Positions 49,253 through 58,988 of a stretch of 64,000 nt of DNA are shown in pieces; positions within the stretch are counted from its first letter, which is position 1, and every line of letters begins with the position of its first letter. The DNA comes from an uncultured Faecalicoccus sp. (GTDB taxonomy: Bacteria; Bacillota_I; Bacilli_A; Erysipelotrichales; Erysipelotrichaceae). Below the pieces are notes generated by a model. The model worked only from the letters and a program-made list of their open reading frames with translations, had not been told where the DNA came from and ran no database searches. The stretch lies in NCBI GenBank assembly GCA_902497095.1, contig CABVDD010000003.1:1-64000 (forward strand), given 5' to 3'. Both the position numbers and the translations under genes were made by a program.

Positions 49253-51793
49253 ATGTCAGAAAAAAAATATACACCTATGATGCAACACTATATAAAACTA
49301 AAAGAAGAAAATCCGGAGCCCATTCTTTTTTATCGTTTGGGTGATTTTTACGAGATGTTTTTTGAAGATGCCAAAGTTGCTAGTCAGGAACTCGATTTAG
49401 TTTTAACAGGAAGAAGTGCCGGTGTGGAAGAAAAAGTTCCGATGTGCGGAATTCCTTATCATGCGGCAAATTCTTATATACAAAGATTGATAAAAAAAGG
49501 ATACAAAGTAGCTATTTGTGAACAACTTTCAGATCCGGCAACCTCTAAAGGATTGGTGGATCGCGGCATCATTAAGATCATAACGCCTGGAACATATATG
49601 GATGAAAATCAGGATGCAAGAGTTTCAAATTATATGGCAAGTGTTACCGTATCCAGTTTTGAAATTGTTGTTTTATATGCGGAATTAAGTACGGGTGAAT
49701 TAAAATATCAAACATTGGAAAGATCTTTAGTTTCTTTACAAAAAGCATTGTTGGAACAAGAAGTGTGCGAGGTCATATGTTCATTGAGTTTAGATAAACG
49801 TTGGAAACAAGCTTTGGAAGAAATGGGAAATTGCACCATTTCTTATCAGAAAAAAACGGAATTGGATCCAGAAGATCTGGTTTTGTTAAAGGAAGATGCT
49901 TCTGATGTTTTAAAAATGACATTAGCACAATTGATGGGATATTTAAAAGAAACACAGAAACAGCACATTGATCATTTTTTGCCTGTAATCTGTATGAATA
50001 AAGAGGCAAATTTGATTATGGATTATGAGACAAAAAATCACTTAGAGCTAGTAAACAGTCAATCATCGAATGATAAAGGATGCAGCTTGTGGGATTTTAT
50101 GGATCGATGCCAAAGTGCCATGGGTTCTCGTCTTTTAAAACGATGGATCGAATTACCTTTATTGGATGTTAATAAAATAGATCAAAGACAACAAGCTATA
50201 TCGAAGTTGATTCAAGATTTCATGCTTAGAGAAAACTTGAAAGAACATCTGATGTATGTTTATGACATGGAGCGATTGGCTTCCCGTATGGCTTATGGAA
50301 ATGCCAGCCCAAGAGATGTGTTACAACTGGTGGCAACATTAGAACATGCCAAACCGATTTTAGATCTGGCAGCAGAATTGGACAGCTATCCTGAGTTTTT
50401 GAATACGCCATCTTGTCAAGATCTTTATCACTTGATTCAAGGTGCTATTGTACCAGATCCTCCATTAACCATGAAAGATGGAGGTGTTTTTCAACAAGGT
50501 TATGATCAAAAACTAGATGAATTACGCGAAATGAGCGAAAAAGGCAAAAATTTCATATTGGAATTAGAGTCTAAAGAACGAGAAAGAACAGGCGTTAAAT
50601 CTTTAAAGATAGGATATAATCGTGTTTTTGGTTATTATATTGAAGTAAGAAATGGAAATTTAAGCGCTATTAAAGAAGAGTTTGGCTATCATCCAAAACA
50701 GACTTTGGCCAATGCGACACGATTTGTAACACAGGAGTTAAAGGAAAAAGAAGAACAAATTCTTCATGCACAGGAAGAAAAAGTAAAATTGGAGCAAGCT
50801 TTATTTAAAGAACTTTTAGAAACGATTAAAATTCGTCTTTTTGATTTGCACTCTTTAGCCAAAACATTAGCTACTATTGATGTATTAGTTTCTTTGGCAA
50901 TATTAGCTTCTGAAAAAGGATATATATGTCCTGTTTTTCATCCAGATCAAAGTGTTTGTATCATTGAAGGAAAACATCCTATATTAGATGCACGTATGAA
51001 AAAGAAAAAATATGTATCTAATGATTGGATCATGCAGGATGAAGAGTCAGTACAGTTGATCACCGGACCAAACATGGGTGGTAAATCTACTTATATGCGA
51101 CAAAACGCACTATTAGTGATTATGGCGCAAATGGGAAGTTTTATACCTGCTAAAAAAGCAGAGCTGCCTATATTTGATCGAATTTTTACACGAATTGGCG
51201 CCAGTGATGATATTTTAACAGGCAAATCAACTTTTATGGTGGAGATGATGGAAGCAAATGTGGCATTGCGATATGCGACAAAGCGTTCTTTGATTTTGTT
51301 TGATGAGATCGGTCGAGGTACCGCAACCTATGATGGTATGGCATTGGCACAAGCAATGTTAGAGTATATCAATGAGGCAATTCAGGCCAAAACTTTATTT
51401 TCAACGCATTATCATGAATTGACACAATTAGATCAACAACATAAAGGAATTACAAACGTACATGTAGATGTAAAAGAACAAAAAGGTGAAATTGAATTCA
51501 GATATCGTGTCATTGAAGGAAAAGCGGATAAATCTTATGGTATTAATGTCGCAAGGCTGGCTCATCTTCCTAAAGTGGTGTTGGATCGTGCCAATCAGCT
51601 TTTACAGGATTTTGAAAGCCAAGGTGTTTCTCAAGATTATCAGCCCAGCCTTTTTGTCATGGATCAAGTGGAACCTAAAAAGTCAGAAATTATGGAAAGA
51701 CTACAAAATCTAGATGTAGATTCCATGACACCTAGAGATGCGCAGGATTTCTTATATGAGTTAAAGAAATTGGCAGATGCCATTGAAGAATAA
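49253..51793 (+). CDS. mutS: DNA mismatch repair protein MutS
   Basis: An 846-residue mismatch sensor. The mismatch-binding Phe-x-Glu occurs as FYEMFFEDAK near residue 32. Walker A is GPNMGGKSTYMRQ near residue 606, and DEIGRGTATYDG is Walker B with the signature. The C-terminal SLF and MERLQNLD region should bind the clamp and tetramerise. No ribosome binding site precedes the ATG; the -10 box ends six bases before it, so the mRNA is probably leaderless. mutL follows after 11 bases. Confidence 0.97.
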   Translation: MSEKKYTPMMQHYIKLKEENPEPILFYRLGDFYEMFFEDAKVASQELDLVLTGRSAGVEEKVPMCGIPYHAANSYIQRLIKKGYKVAICEQLSDPATSKGLVDRGIIKIITPGTYMDENQDARVSNYMASVTVSSFEIVVLYAELSTGELKYQTLERSLVSLQKALLEQEVCEVICSLSLDKRWKQALEEMGNCTISYQKKTELDPEDLVLLKEDASDVLKMTLAQLMGYLKETQKQHIDHFLPVICMNKEANLIMDYETKNHLELVNSQSSNDKGCSLWDFMDRCQSAMGSRLLKRWIELPLLDVNKIDQRQQAISKLIQDFMLRENLKEHLMYVYDMERLASRMAYGNASPRDVLQLVATLEHAKPILDLAAELDSYPEFLNTPSCQDLYHLIQGAIVPDPPLTMKDGGVFQQGYDQKLDELREMSEKGKNFILELESKERERTGVKSLKIGYNRVFGYYIEVRNGNLSAIKEEFGYHPKQTLANATRFVTQELKEKEEQILHAQEEKVKLEQALFKELLETIKIRLFDLHSLAKTLATIDVLVSLAILASEKGYICPVFHPDQSVCIIEGKHPILDARMKKKKYVSNDWIMQDEESVQLITGPNMGGKSTYMRQNALLVIMAQMGSFIPAKKAELPIFDRIFTRIGASDDILTGKSTFMVEMMEANVALRYATKRSLILFDEIGRGTATYDGMALAQAMLEYINEAIQAKTLFSTHYHELTQLDQQHKGITNVHVDVKEQKGEIEFRYRVIEGKADKSYGINVARLAHLPKVVLDRANQLLQDFESQGVSQDYQPSLFVMDQVEPKKSEIMERLQNLDVDSMTPRDAQDFLYELKKLADAIEE

Positions 51794-51804
51794 AAGGAGG
51801 ACAA

Positions 51805-53619
51805 ATGTCCAAAATTCAAGTATTAAGCGAGCATTTGACAAATATGATTGCAGCCGGAGAAGTAGTTGAGCGGCCGGCAGGTATTGTCAAAGAATGCGTA
51901 GAAAACAGTATTGATGCCGGTGCTAAAGTTATCGATGTAGAAGCTTTTCAAGGCGGTATTGAAAAACTAATCATCACCGATGATGGAAGCGGAATGGACT
52001 ATGAAGATGCAAAGATGGCTTTTATGCGTCATGCGACAAGTAAACTGAAACAGGAAGAAGATTTATTTAATATTCATACCATGGGATTTCGTGGAGAAGC
52101 ATTGCCAAGTATCGCATCTGTAGCCAAAGTAGAATTACAAACTAATGATGGCAGTCAGGGAACTTTGATTCGCTATCATTATGGAGAATTGATTACGAAA
52201 GAAAAGTGCAATTGTCCACTGGGAACAAGAATTGAAATCAGTTCCTTGTTTTTAAAGACACCGGCACGATTCAAACATTTAAAAAGTATATCTTATGAAT
52301 TTAGTATTATTGCCGATTTGATCAATAAAATGGCTTTATCTCATCCAGAGATTCGTTTTACTTTATCTCATGATGGTCGTATAGTATTTCAAACATCAGG
52401 AAATGGGAATTTACAGGAGATACTATATCAAATGTATGGAAAAGAAGTGGCATCTAATGCGATTTCTTTTGAACAAAAAAGTGACGATTTTCAAATTTCA
52501 GGGTATGCGGTACAACCTAAGATCAATCGAGCTACGAAGTATTTTATGTTTATCACAATGAATACGCGACTGATTCGAAGCATTCCTATTCAAAAGGCAA
52601 TTTTAGATGCATATTCGCATTATATGCCTTCCAATCGTTTTCCAATCGTAATTTTAGATATAAAGACGGATGCACAATTAGTTGATGTCAATGTTCATCC
52701 TAATAAATGGGAAATTCGTTTGTCAAAACAAAGTGAATTATTGGAATTGATCAAAAAGACATTGATGGATGCGATATCTTCTTCGTTAAAGACTGTAAAA
52801 GTACAACCTAAACCAACCCCAGTTTTTGAACAACAACAAATTTCATTTCCATATCCTGTTCGAAAAGAAGAAAAGAAGATCAAAGAGCAACCTGAAATAA
52901 CGTCTGTCAAGATAGAAGATCCTATCGCAAAAGCATTTGATACGTATCAAAAACCAACAGAAAATAAAATTTGCGAACAAGAAGAAATTTATGAGGCATC
53001 GATTGAAAAAGAAGAGGAAGACAATACAACAGGTTATGATTTCTTCTGTCATTTAAAAGTGATTGGACAATTAAAAGAATCTTATATTTTATGTGAAAAT
53101 GAAGAAGGATTGGTTATTATTGATCAACATGCGGCACAAGAGAGATATCACTATGAGCAGCTTGTTGAAAAGCTTAGTCATCCGACAACCAAAACACAGC
53201 CTTTGATGGTACCAATTCAACTCCATGTTTCCAGTAATCTAGTGGCACAAATTGATAAAATCAATGAACAAGTGAATTTTTTTGGACTTTATTTTGATGT
53301 TTTTGGTACAGATCAGTTACTTGTTCGCGAAATACCTTTGTGGTTTCAGAATGTACATCAGGAAGAATTCTTTTATGATTTGTTAGATTATTTTGTACAG
53401 AATCAAGAAATAGATATGGAAAGATTGCGTAAACATGTAATTGCGACAATGGCATGTCATTCTTCAATTCGTTTTCACAGAGCTTTAACGCAGGCGGAGA
53501 TGGAACAAGTAATCCTGGATTTACAAAAGTGTAAACAACCTTATCATTGCCCTCATGGAAGACCGACAGTTATCACTATGAGCGATAAAGATCTTAGAAA
53601 GGAATTTGAACGTGGATAA
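51805..53619 (+). CDS. mutL: DNA mismatch repair endonuclease MutL
   Basis: A 604-residue GHKL ATPase. The N-terminal motifs are AGEVVERPAGIVKECVENSIDAGA, DDGSGMD and GFRGEALPSIASV. The C-terminal domain carries DQHAAQERYHYE, which fits the endonuclease motif DQHA(x)2E(x)4E, so this MutL should nick DNA itself, in line with the absence of MutH in Firmicutes. AAGGAGG precedes the ATG. The middle linker (350-410) is charged and unconserved. It overlaps miaA. Confidence 0.97.
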   Translation: MSKIQVLSEHLTNMIAAGEVVERPAGIVKECVENSIDAGAKVIDVEAFQGGIEKLIITDDGSGMDYEDAKMAFMRHATSKLKQEEDLFNIHTMGFRGEALPSIASVAKVELQTNDGSQGTLIRYHYGELITKEKCNCPLGTRIEISSLFLKTPARFKHLKSISYEFSIIADLINKMALSHPEIRFTLSHDGRIVFQTSGNGNLQEILYQMYGKEVASNAISFEQKSDDFQISGYAVQPKINRATKYFMFITMNTRLIRSIPIQKAILDAYSHYMPSNRFPIVILDIKTDAQLVDVNVHPNKWEIRLSKQSELLELIKKTLMDAISSSLKTVKVQPKPTPVFEQQQISFPYPVRKEEKKIKEQPEITSVKIEDPIAKAFDTYQKPTENKICEQEEIYEASIEKEEEDNTTGYDFFCHLKVIGQLKESYILCENEEGLVIIDQHAAQERYHYEQLVEKLSHPTTKTQPLMVPIQLHVSSNLVAQIDKINEQVNFFGLYFDVFGTDQLLVREIPLWFQNVHQEEFFYDLLDYFVQNQEIDMERLRKHVIATMACHSSIRFHRALTQAEMEQVILDLQKCKQPYHCPHGRPTVITMSDKDLRKEFERG

Positions 53620-54511
53620 AATATTGGTTATTGTAGGACCTACAGGAATTGGCAAAACTTCACTTTCAATTCAACTCGCAAAAGAATTTCATGGAGAGAT
53701 TATCTCTGGAGATTCTATGCAAGTTTATACGCAAATGAATATAGGAACCGCAAAAATCACAGATGAAGAAATGGAAGGTATTACACATTATCTGGTAGGA
53801 ATTCAAGATTATAAAGAACCCTATAATGTGAAGATATTTCAGGAAAAAGCCAGAGAGTCGATTCATCAAATTTTAAATAAAAATAAACTTCCTATTTTGT
53901 GTGGAGGAACCGGTTTATATTTAAAAGCGGCTTTATACGATTATGTTTTTGAAGAAGAGAAATTTGATGAAACATATACAAAATATTTAGAAACATTAGA
54001 TAATGAGCAATTATATGATTTATTAAAAAAAGTAGACCCCTTATCTTGTGAAAAAATACATCCAAACAATCGAAAACGAGTTGTTCGAGCTTTGCAGATT
54101 GCACATGAAGGACCATCAAAAAGTCAACGAGAAGCACTTCAGGAACATAGACCTTTATACGATATATATTTTTTAGGTTTAGATATGGATAGAAATCAAT
54201 TGTATGAAAGAATCAATCAGCGAGTGGATAAGATGTTTGCGCAAGGATTGAAACAAGAAGTGACAACACTGTTTCAAGATCCTAAAACATGGGATTATAC
54301 AAGTTTTCAAGGAATTGGTTATAAAGAGTTCAAACCTTATTTTGAAGGAATAGAAACTTTGGATACAGTAAAAGAAAATATTAAAAAACACTCTAGGCAA
54401 TATGCCAAAAGGCAATATACATGGTTTAAACATCAAATGCCGGTGCATTGGTTTGATAAAGAAGATCCAGATATATATATAAAGATCAGGGAATGGTATG
54501 ATGGAAAATAA
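53612..54511 (+). CDS. miaA: tRNA dimethylallyltransferase
   Basis: A 299-residue enzyme adding dimethylallyl to A37 of UNN-reading tRNAs. The P-loop is GPTGIGKTSLS near residue 8. GEIISGDSMQVYTQMNIGTAK and GGTGLYLKAALYDY are family signatures. The start is a GTG at 53612, seven bases from AAAGGAA; a TTG at 53606 would be only one base from it. The gene overlaps mutL by eight bases and tcdA by 14. mutS-mutL-miaA is a common order. Confidence 0.94.
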   Translation: MDKILVIVGPTGIGKTSLSIQLAKEFHGEIISGDSMQVYTQMNIGTAKITDEEMEGITHYLVGIQDYKEPYNVKIFQEKARESIHQILNKNKLPILCGGTGLYLKAALYDYVFEEEKFDETYTKYLETLDNEQLYDLLKKVDPLSCEKIHPNNRKRVVRALQIAHEGPSKSQREALQEHRPLYDIYFLGLDMDRNQLYERINQRVDKMFAQGLKQEVTTLFQDPKTWDYTSFQGIGYKEFKPYFEGIETLDTVKENIKKHSRQYAKRQYTWFKHQMPVHWFDKEDPDIYIKIREWYDGK

Positions 54512-55190
54512 AAGAACAGAAGGACTTCTTGGAAAAGAAGCAGTGGATATCTTAGCCAAAAAAACAGTAATGGTAATAGGTACTGGTGGTGTTGGTTCTT
54601 TTTGTGTAGAAGCATTGGCTAGAACTGGCATAGGAAATTTGATTTTAGTAGATGCGGATGTCTTTGAACTGAGCAATTTAAATCGTCAGTTACCGGCAAC
54701 CCTAGAGACGATTGGAAAAAATAAAGTGGATGTTTTAAAAGAACGTATTCAAACAATTAATCCAGATTGTAATGTAAAAGCATTTACTTTCTTTTATGAT
54801 TCTACAAAAGATGATGAATTGTTTCTAACACCTGTTGATTTTGTGATAGATTGTATTGATTCTATTTCGAGCAAACAAGATTTATACAAGGCTTGTTTAC
54901 AACGAAAAATACCATTTCTTTCAAGTATGGGAATGGCTCGAAAGAAAGATCCAACCGCATTACAAATCATGGAACTTGAAAAAACATCGTACGATCCAAT
55001 GGCAAAACGTTTACGTATATGGAAGCGAAAAAATAAAATACGAGATAAAATATGGGTCGTTTCCAGTATCGAAGCACCGGTTAAACAAGCCCCGGATAAA
55101 CCGTTGTATTCGATGATCTTTGTCCCTGCTACAGCAGGACTGTTACTAGCGAATGAATGTATTCAAAGACTTTTAAAGAAAGAAGGATAA
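54498..55190 (+). CDS. tcdA: tRNA threonylcarbamoyladenosine dehydratase (TcdA/YgdL)
   Basis: A 230-residue E1-like ATP-binding enzyme that cyclises t6A37 in tRNA. The nucleotide-binding GTGGVGSFCVEALARTGIG is at about residues 27-45, followed by DADVFELSNLNRQLPA and DCIDSISSKQDL. Length and the absence of the MoeB zinc Cys pairs favour TcdA over ThiF or MoeB. AGGG is upstream; either of two adjacent ATG codons could start. Placement after miaA groups two A37-modifying enzymes. Confidence 0.88.
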   Translation: MMENKRTEGLLGKEAVDILAKKTVMVIGTGGVGSFCVEALARTGIGNLILVDADVFELSNLNRQLPATLETIGKNKVDVLKERIQTINPDCNVKAFTFFYDSTKDDELFLTPVDFVIDCIDSISSKQDLYKACLQRKIPFLSSMGMARKKDPTALQIMELEKTSYDPMAKRLRIWKRKNKIRDKIWVVSSIEAPVKQAPDKPLYSMIFVPATAGLLLANECIQRLLKKEG

Positions 55191-55194
55191 ATTT

Positions 55195-56100
55195 ATGAAA
55201 GATGTATTTATCATCAACCCCCATTCTGGCAAAAAAGAACAATATGCCTTGATTCAACAAATCAAAGAAAATTTTCAAGGAAGAAGAATTATTATTGAAA
55301 AGACAAACAGTCCGGGGCATGCGCAATTTATTGCCCAAAAATATGCTTTAAAGACAGAAGAAGATGTTCATCTTTTTGCTTGTGGAGGAGATGGAACGCT
55401 TCATGAAGTCGTAAATGGAATGGTTGGTGCCAAACATATTTATTTATCCATATTGCCTACTGGAACAGGTAATGATTTTATAAAAAGTTTCCCTGATTTG
55501 ACAGCGCAAGATTTTTTAGATCTTTCTGCCTACCAGAATCCTGTAGAAATGGAATGTGATCTTTTAAAAGTAAATGGTGAATATGTATTAAATACGGCAT
55601 CAATTGGTTTTGATGTGCATGTCGCAGAATATGCGAATAAATATAAAAAATATATTCCTATAGGCGGCATCTTTCCCTATTATATGGGCATGTTGGCAAG
55701 CCTTAGAAAACCTTTAGGAAATACATATCGTATACAGATCGATGAAAATAGATTTCCAGAGGAAAAATATACTTTTCTTGTCTTTGCCAATGGCCAGTAT
55801 TATGGAGGAGGTTATAAATCTTGTCCGAATGCAGTTTTAAATGATGGTGTCATGGATATTTGTTTGATCAAAGATGTAAAAAGAACACAAATCATATCTA
55901 TGGCTAAATTGTATGAAAAGGGAGAACATATACATTATCCGGAATTAGTAGTTGTATTACAAGGTACGGTTTGTCATGTGGATACAGAAAATAAAGAGAT
56001 CATGATGAATCTGGATGGAGAAATCAGACCGGTTAAAAATCCGACTATTGAAATCGTTCCTAAAGCTATACAACTTTTATTACCAAATAAATCAAAATAA
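55195..56100 (+). CDS. diacylglycerol kinase family lipid kinase (YegS/DgkB type)
   Basis: A 301-residue cytosolic lipid kinase with a DAGK_cat domain. FIINPHSGKKEQ starts the fold. The nucleotide site is CGGDGTLHEVVNGM near residue 65 and LPTGTGNDFIKSF near residue 96. The C-terminal GVMDICLIKDVKR and MNLDGEI are conserved. In Firmicutes DgkB recycles diacylglycerol released in lipoteichoic acid synthesis, while YegS-like enzymes phosphorylate other lipids; the choice is open. It ends at a strong bidirectional terminator. Confidence 0.9.
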   Translation: MKDVFIINPHSGKKEQYALIQQIKENFQGRRIIIEKTNSPGHAQFIAQKYALKTEEDVHLFACGGDGTLHEVVNGMVGAKHIYLSILPTGTGNDFIKSFPDLTAQDFLDLSAYQNPVEMECDLLKVNGEYVLNTASIGFDVHVAEYANKYKKYIPIGGIFPYYMGMLASLRKPLGNTYRIQIDENRFPEEKYTFLVFANGQYYGGGYKSCPNAVLNDGVMDICLIKDVKRTQIISMAKLYEKGEHIHYPELVVVLQGTVCHVDTENKEIMMNLDGEIRPVKNPTIEIVPKAIQLLLPNKSK

Positions 56101-56126
56101 AAGGACAGGTTTCTGTCCTTTGTTTT
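56100..56126. terminator. bidirectional terminator
   Basis: AAAGGACAG, loop GTTT, CTGTCCTTT, GTTTT. It lies between the convergent lipid kinase and amidase genes. Confidence 0.85.
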
Positions 56127-56847
56127 AATTGGAGACTTTATCCTCCAGTATTTGATCAATGTAAGCTTTTGCGATGGCTTTCGCAATAATTTTTTGATTT
56201 TTACTTTGTTGAAGTTCAGTACATTCCTGATAATTGCTCATAAATCCAGCCTCAAATAATAAAGAGGGGATAGATTGATTGCTTACAACATATAAAGGAT
56301 ATTGTTCGACATATAAAATACCGCGGTTGTATTGCCAACCCTCTTCATCTAAGTCTTTAACGATATTTTCTACGATTGCCTGTGATGTTTTATCATTTTC
56401 ACGAATATAACTTTCATAACCAAAGGCACTTGGATCTTCATTGGAATTCATATGAATACTCAGATAATAATCTGCGTTATTATCTTGAGCAAATTTAACT
56501 CGTGCTTTTAAATCTTCTTCTTCATCTTCAGGCCAAGTGACTTTATCACTGTCTCTTGTATAAATTACTTTAATTCTGGGTTCTTCTTTTTCTATTTCTT
56601 TTCCAACCTCTAAAGCAATTTCAAGATTAATGTCTTTCTCATAAGATCCATCTGCACCAATCGTTCCAGAATCGTATCCTCCATGGCCCGGATCGATACA
56701 AAGTGTTGCGACAGTTTCAACTGATTCGTTATTTTGTGTATCTTGATTTGAATGGAACCAAAAGAAAACACCAGTAAGACAAGCAATACATAAAATCACT
56801 AAAATACCAATTTTAACTTTAGGTTTTAATCTTCTTTTTCTTTGCAT
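56125..56847 (-). CDS. N-acetylmuramoyl-L-alanine amidase (Amidase_3), membrane-anchored
   Basis: A 240-residue protein. A basic N-terminus and one membrane span (about residues 12-32) anchor it outside the cell. The Amidase_3 domain has the zinc ligands in LCIDPGHGGYDSGT (near residue 51) and YLSIHMNS, and the catalytic Glu in LLFEAGFMSN. It cuts the bond between MurNAc and the stem peptide. No ribosome binding site is seen: an extended -10 (TGATATACT) ends six bases before the ATG. It heads a short minus-strand block in an otherwise plus-strand region. Confidence 0.92.
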   Translation of the reverse strand: MQRKRRLKPKVKIGILVILCIACLTGVFFWFHSNQDTQNNESVETVATLCIDPGHGGYDSGTIGADGSYEKDINLEIALEVGKEIEKEEPRIKVIYTRDSDKVTWPEDEEEDLKARVKFAQDNNADYYLSIHMNSNEDPSAFGYESYIRENDKTSQAIVENIVKDLDEEGWQYNRGILYVEQYPLYVVSNQSIPSLLFEAGFMSNYQECTELQQSKNQKIIAKAIAKAYIDQILEDKVSN

Positions 56848-56853
56848 GCGATT

Positions 56854-56862
56854 AGTATATCA
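56854..56862 (-). promoter_or_regulatory. extended -10 abutting the amidase start codon
   Basis: TG-A-TATACT on the minus strand, six bases from the ATG at 56847. The -35 is weak. Confidence 0.55.
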
Positions 56863-56918
56863 TCTTTTTTTCAATGTAGAAGTAATTTCACATGAAGTCA
56901 CATTTTTTCAAAAAATAT

Positions 56919-57539
56919 TTATTCAAAAAGTGCTGTACCAATTCGAACCATGTTGCTTCCATGTTCTATCGCAATTTTATAATCATGGCTCATTCCCATA
57001 GATAATGTATCAATTTGTGGATACAAAGCTTTCATCTTTACATAAAGAGAATGCATAGCTTCAAATTCTTTGGCAACCAGATCCATATCTTCTGTATGGG
57101 TTGCGACACACATAAATCCTTTTACTTGAATATGTTGTAATGAATTGATCTTTTCTAAAAAGGAAGGAGCTTCTTCATAGGCAAGTCCTGTTTTTAAGGG
57201 ATCATTAGATATTTTGATTTGAACAAGAACTTTTTGTACAAGATTTTGTTTAGATGCTTGTTTTTCAATTTCTAATGCCAACTTTTCAGAATCCAGAGAT
57301 TCGATCAAATCTACTTTTCCAATAATGTATTTTACTTTATTGGTTTGTAAATGACCTATAATGTGCCAAGTATAAGCAGGATCATATTTTTCAAGAAATT
57401 CCTGTACACGATTTTCACCAAATGTCGTAAATCCTGTCTTAGCCATTTCATCAATTTGATCTTTTGACCTTTTCTTAGATACCGCTACGACTTGCAGGTC
57501 TTTATAACTTTTTAATTCTTCAATTAATTGAGTATTCAT
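56919..57539 (-). CDS. PLP-binding protein YggS/YlmE (pyridoxal phosphate homeostasis)
   Basis: A 206-residue PLP-binding TIM-barrel protein without known catalysis that balances vitamin B6 pools. The PLP Lys is in VVAVSKKRSKDQI near residue 22. GENRVQEFLEKY, WHIIGHLQTNKVKY and LSMGMSHDYKIAIEHGSNMVRIGTALF are family signatures. It is slightly short at the N-terminus relative to E. coli YggS. GAAGG precedes the ATG. In many Firmicutes it is in the ylm cluster beside ftsZ; here it stands alone. Confidence 0.93.
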   Translation of the reverse strand: MNTQLIEELKSYKDLQVVAVSKKRSKDQIDEMAKTGFTTFGENRVQEFLEKYDPAYTWHIIGHLQTNKVKYIIGKVDLIESLDSEKLALEIEKQASKQNLVQKVLVQIKISNDPLKTGLAYEEAPSFLEKINSLQHIQVKGFMCVATHTEDMDLVAKEFEAMHSLYVKMKALYPQIDTLSMGMSHDYKIAIEHGSNMVRIGTALFE

Positions 57540-57577
57540 TGTAAAACCTTCTTTCGAGTATCATTATAATTCTTCAT

Positions 57578-58120
57578 TTAAAAGAAAGATAGTTGTTTTT
57601 GTCTTTGCTTAGATTGTAATAAAGTCGGTATGCTTTGTAGTAAAGATGGAAGTTTTGATGAATCTTGTAACCAGGATCTACATTGACTTTTATCTAAGAT
57701 CAAGGGCATTCGACCGTGTATAGAATGAATAGAAGCATTGGCCTTTGTTGTCAATATCACAAATTGGTCATGATCATAAATACCGGCTATATATAACATT
57801 TGATCTGGTAAATAGAAAGAAGCTCTCTCTTTTAATTTTGTCCATTCATAGTAGTAAGAACAAGGAATGATACAGCGATTTTTATATGCTACATTCTTAA
57901 AAGAAGGCTTTTCCAATAAGGTTTCGCTACGCGCATTTATCAATAAAGATTGTTTTTTCCAACCAAATTTCATGATCTTTCCCTGTATCTTTTGATGTGA
58001 ATATATCCATACGAAAGCTGGATCCGTTGGTCGAATCAATCCTTTTGGAACAGTAGAAAGAAATGATTGTTTTTGTAAAGTTATCGCATCTTTATCATCT
58101 ATATAAAATTGTCCGCACAT
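57578..58120 (-). CDS. SRAP domain protein (YedK/HMCES family)
   Basis: A 180-residue SOS response-associated peptidase family protein that shields abasic sites in single-stranded DNA by a covalent link through Cys2. The start MCGQFYI places Cys at position 2 as required. INARSETLLEKPSF, CIIPCSYYYEW (with the Glu) and SIHGRMPLIL (with the His) give the active site. The protein is shorter than typical (about 220), mostly through a reduced C-terminus. The ribosome binding site is AAGGTGAT. Confidence 0.92.
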   Translation of the reverse strand: MCGQFYIDDKDAITLQKQSFLSTVPKGLIRPTDPAFVWIYSHQKIQGKIMKFGWKKQSLLINARSETLLEKPSFKNVAYKNRCIIPCSYYYEWTKLKERASFYLPDQMLYIAGIYDHDQFVILTTKANASIHSIHGRMPLILDKSQCRSWLQDSSKLPSLLQSIPTLLQSKQRQKQLSFF

Positions 58121-58355
58121 GATATCACCTTATGGATTAAAGCTAACAAGAATTTATGAAATTTTCAAGGTCGATACGATCAAGCGCATTGGAATTTATA
58201 AAATATAGAAATTCATAAAGATCAAAATTATGTTATCTGTCTTAATAAAATTTCAATAATGTAAAGTAGGTTGTATCTGTGATAAACTAAAGGAGATTCT
58301 TGAAAAAGAATCCATTTTAATGAGATAAGGAGAATTACACTAGGTTGGTGATGGT

Positions 58356-58988
58356 ATGAAACAAGGTGTTTTTATTACATTAGAAGGAAACGATGGCGCT
58401 GGAAAGACAACAGTCTGTATGGGGCTAAAAAAAGAATTAGAAGCAAGAGGCTATACAGTTGTATATACAAGAGAGCCTGGAGGATCAAAAATCGCAGAAG
58501 AAATACGAAATATTCTTTTGAGTGATGAAAATGAGAATATGGATCCTAGAACGGAAGCTTTGTTGTTTGCCGCTAGTCGTCGTCAGCACTTGGTGGATAT
58601 CGTACTTCCGGCATTACAAGAAAAAAAGATTGTTCTTTGTGATCGGTTTGTTGATTCCAGTTTAGCTTATCAAGGATATGCTCGAGATATAGGGATTCCT
58701 GAAATTTGGGATATTAACAAATTCGCAATTCATGATTGCATGCCTCAAAAAACTATATTTTTAAAGGTATCAATGGAAACAGGACAAAAGCGGATGAATC
58801 AAAGAGGTGAGAAAAATCGTCTGGATAATGAACAAGATGATTTTCACCAAAAGGTTCGTCAAGGCTATGAAACATTAATTCAGATGTATCCGGAACGGAT
58901 TTGTGTGATCGATGCAGAACCTGAAGCAGAAATTGTTCTTCAATCTGTTTTAAGTGAAGTTTTGAAGGTGATTCAAAGCTATGAATAA
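58356..58988 (+). CDS. tmk: thymidylate kinase
   Basis: A 210-residue dTMP kinase. The P-loop is LEGNDGAGKTT near residue 8. The DRFVDSSLAYQGYARD motif carries the family DR(F/Y/W) sequence. The lid contains KRMNQRGEKNRLD. The ribosome binding site is GGTTGGTGAT, the same form as before the acyltransferase at 32253. It overlaps holB by eight bases, and the usual yaaQ and yaaR genes are absent. The 235-bp gap upstream holds only a small hairpin (GATTCTT/AAGAATC near 58295) and no gene I can support. Confidence 0.96.
   Translation: MKQGVFITLEGNDGAGKTTVCMGLKKELEARGYTVVYTREPGGSKIAEEIRNILLSDENENMDPRTEALLFAASRRQHLVDIVLPALQEKKIVLCDRFVDSSLAYQGYARDIGIPEIWDINKFAIHDCMPQKTIFLKVSMETGQKRMNQRGEKNRLDNEQDDFHQKVRQGYETLIQMYPERICVIDAEPEAEIVLQSVLSEVLKVIQSYE

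Noticed and set aside
58285..58320. Hairpin GATTCTT/AAGAATC before tmk as a riboswitch or attenuator
   Set aside because: The stem is short, the T tract is interrupted, and no conserved riboswitch core is visible.
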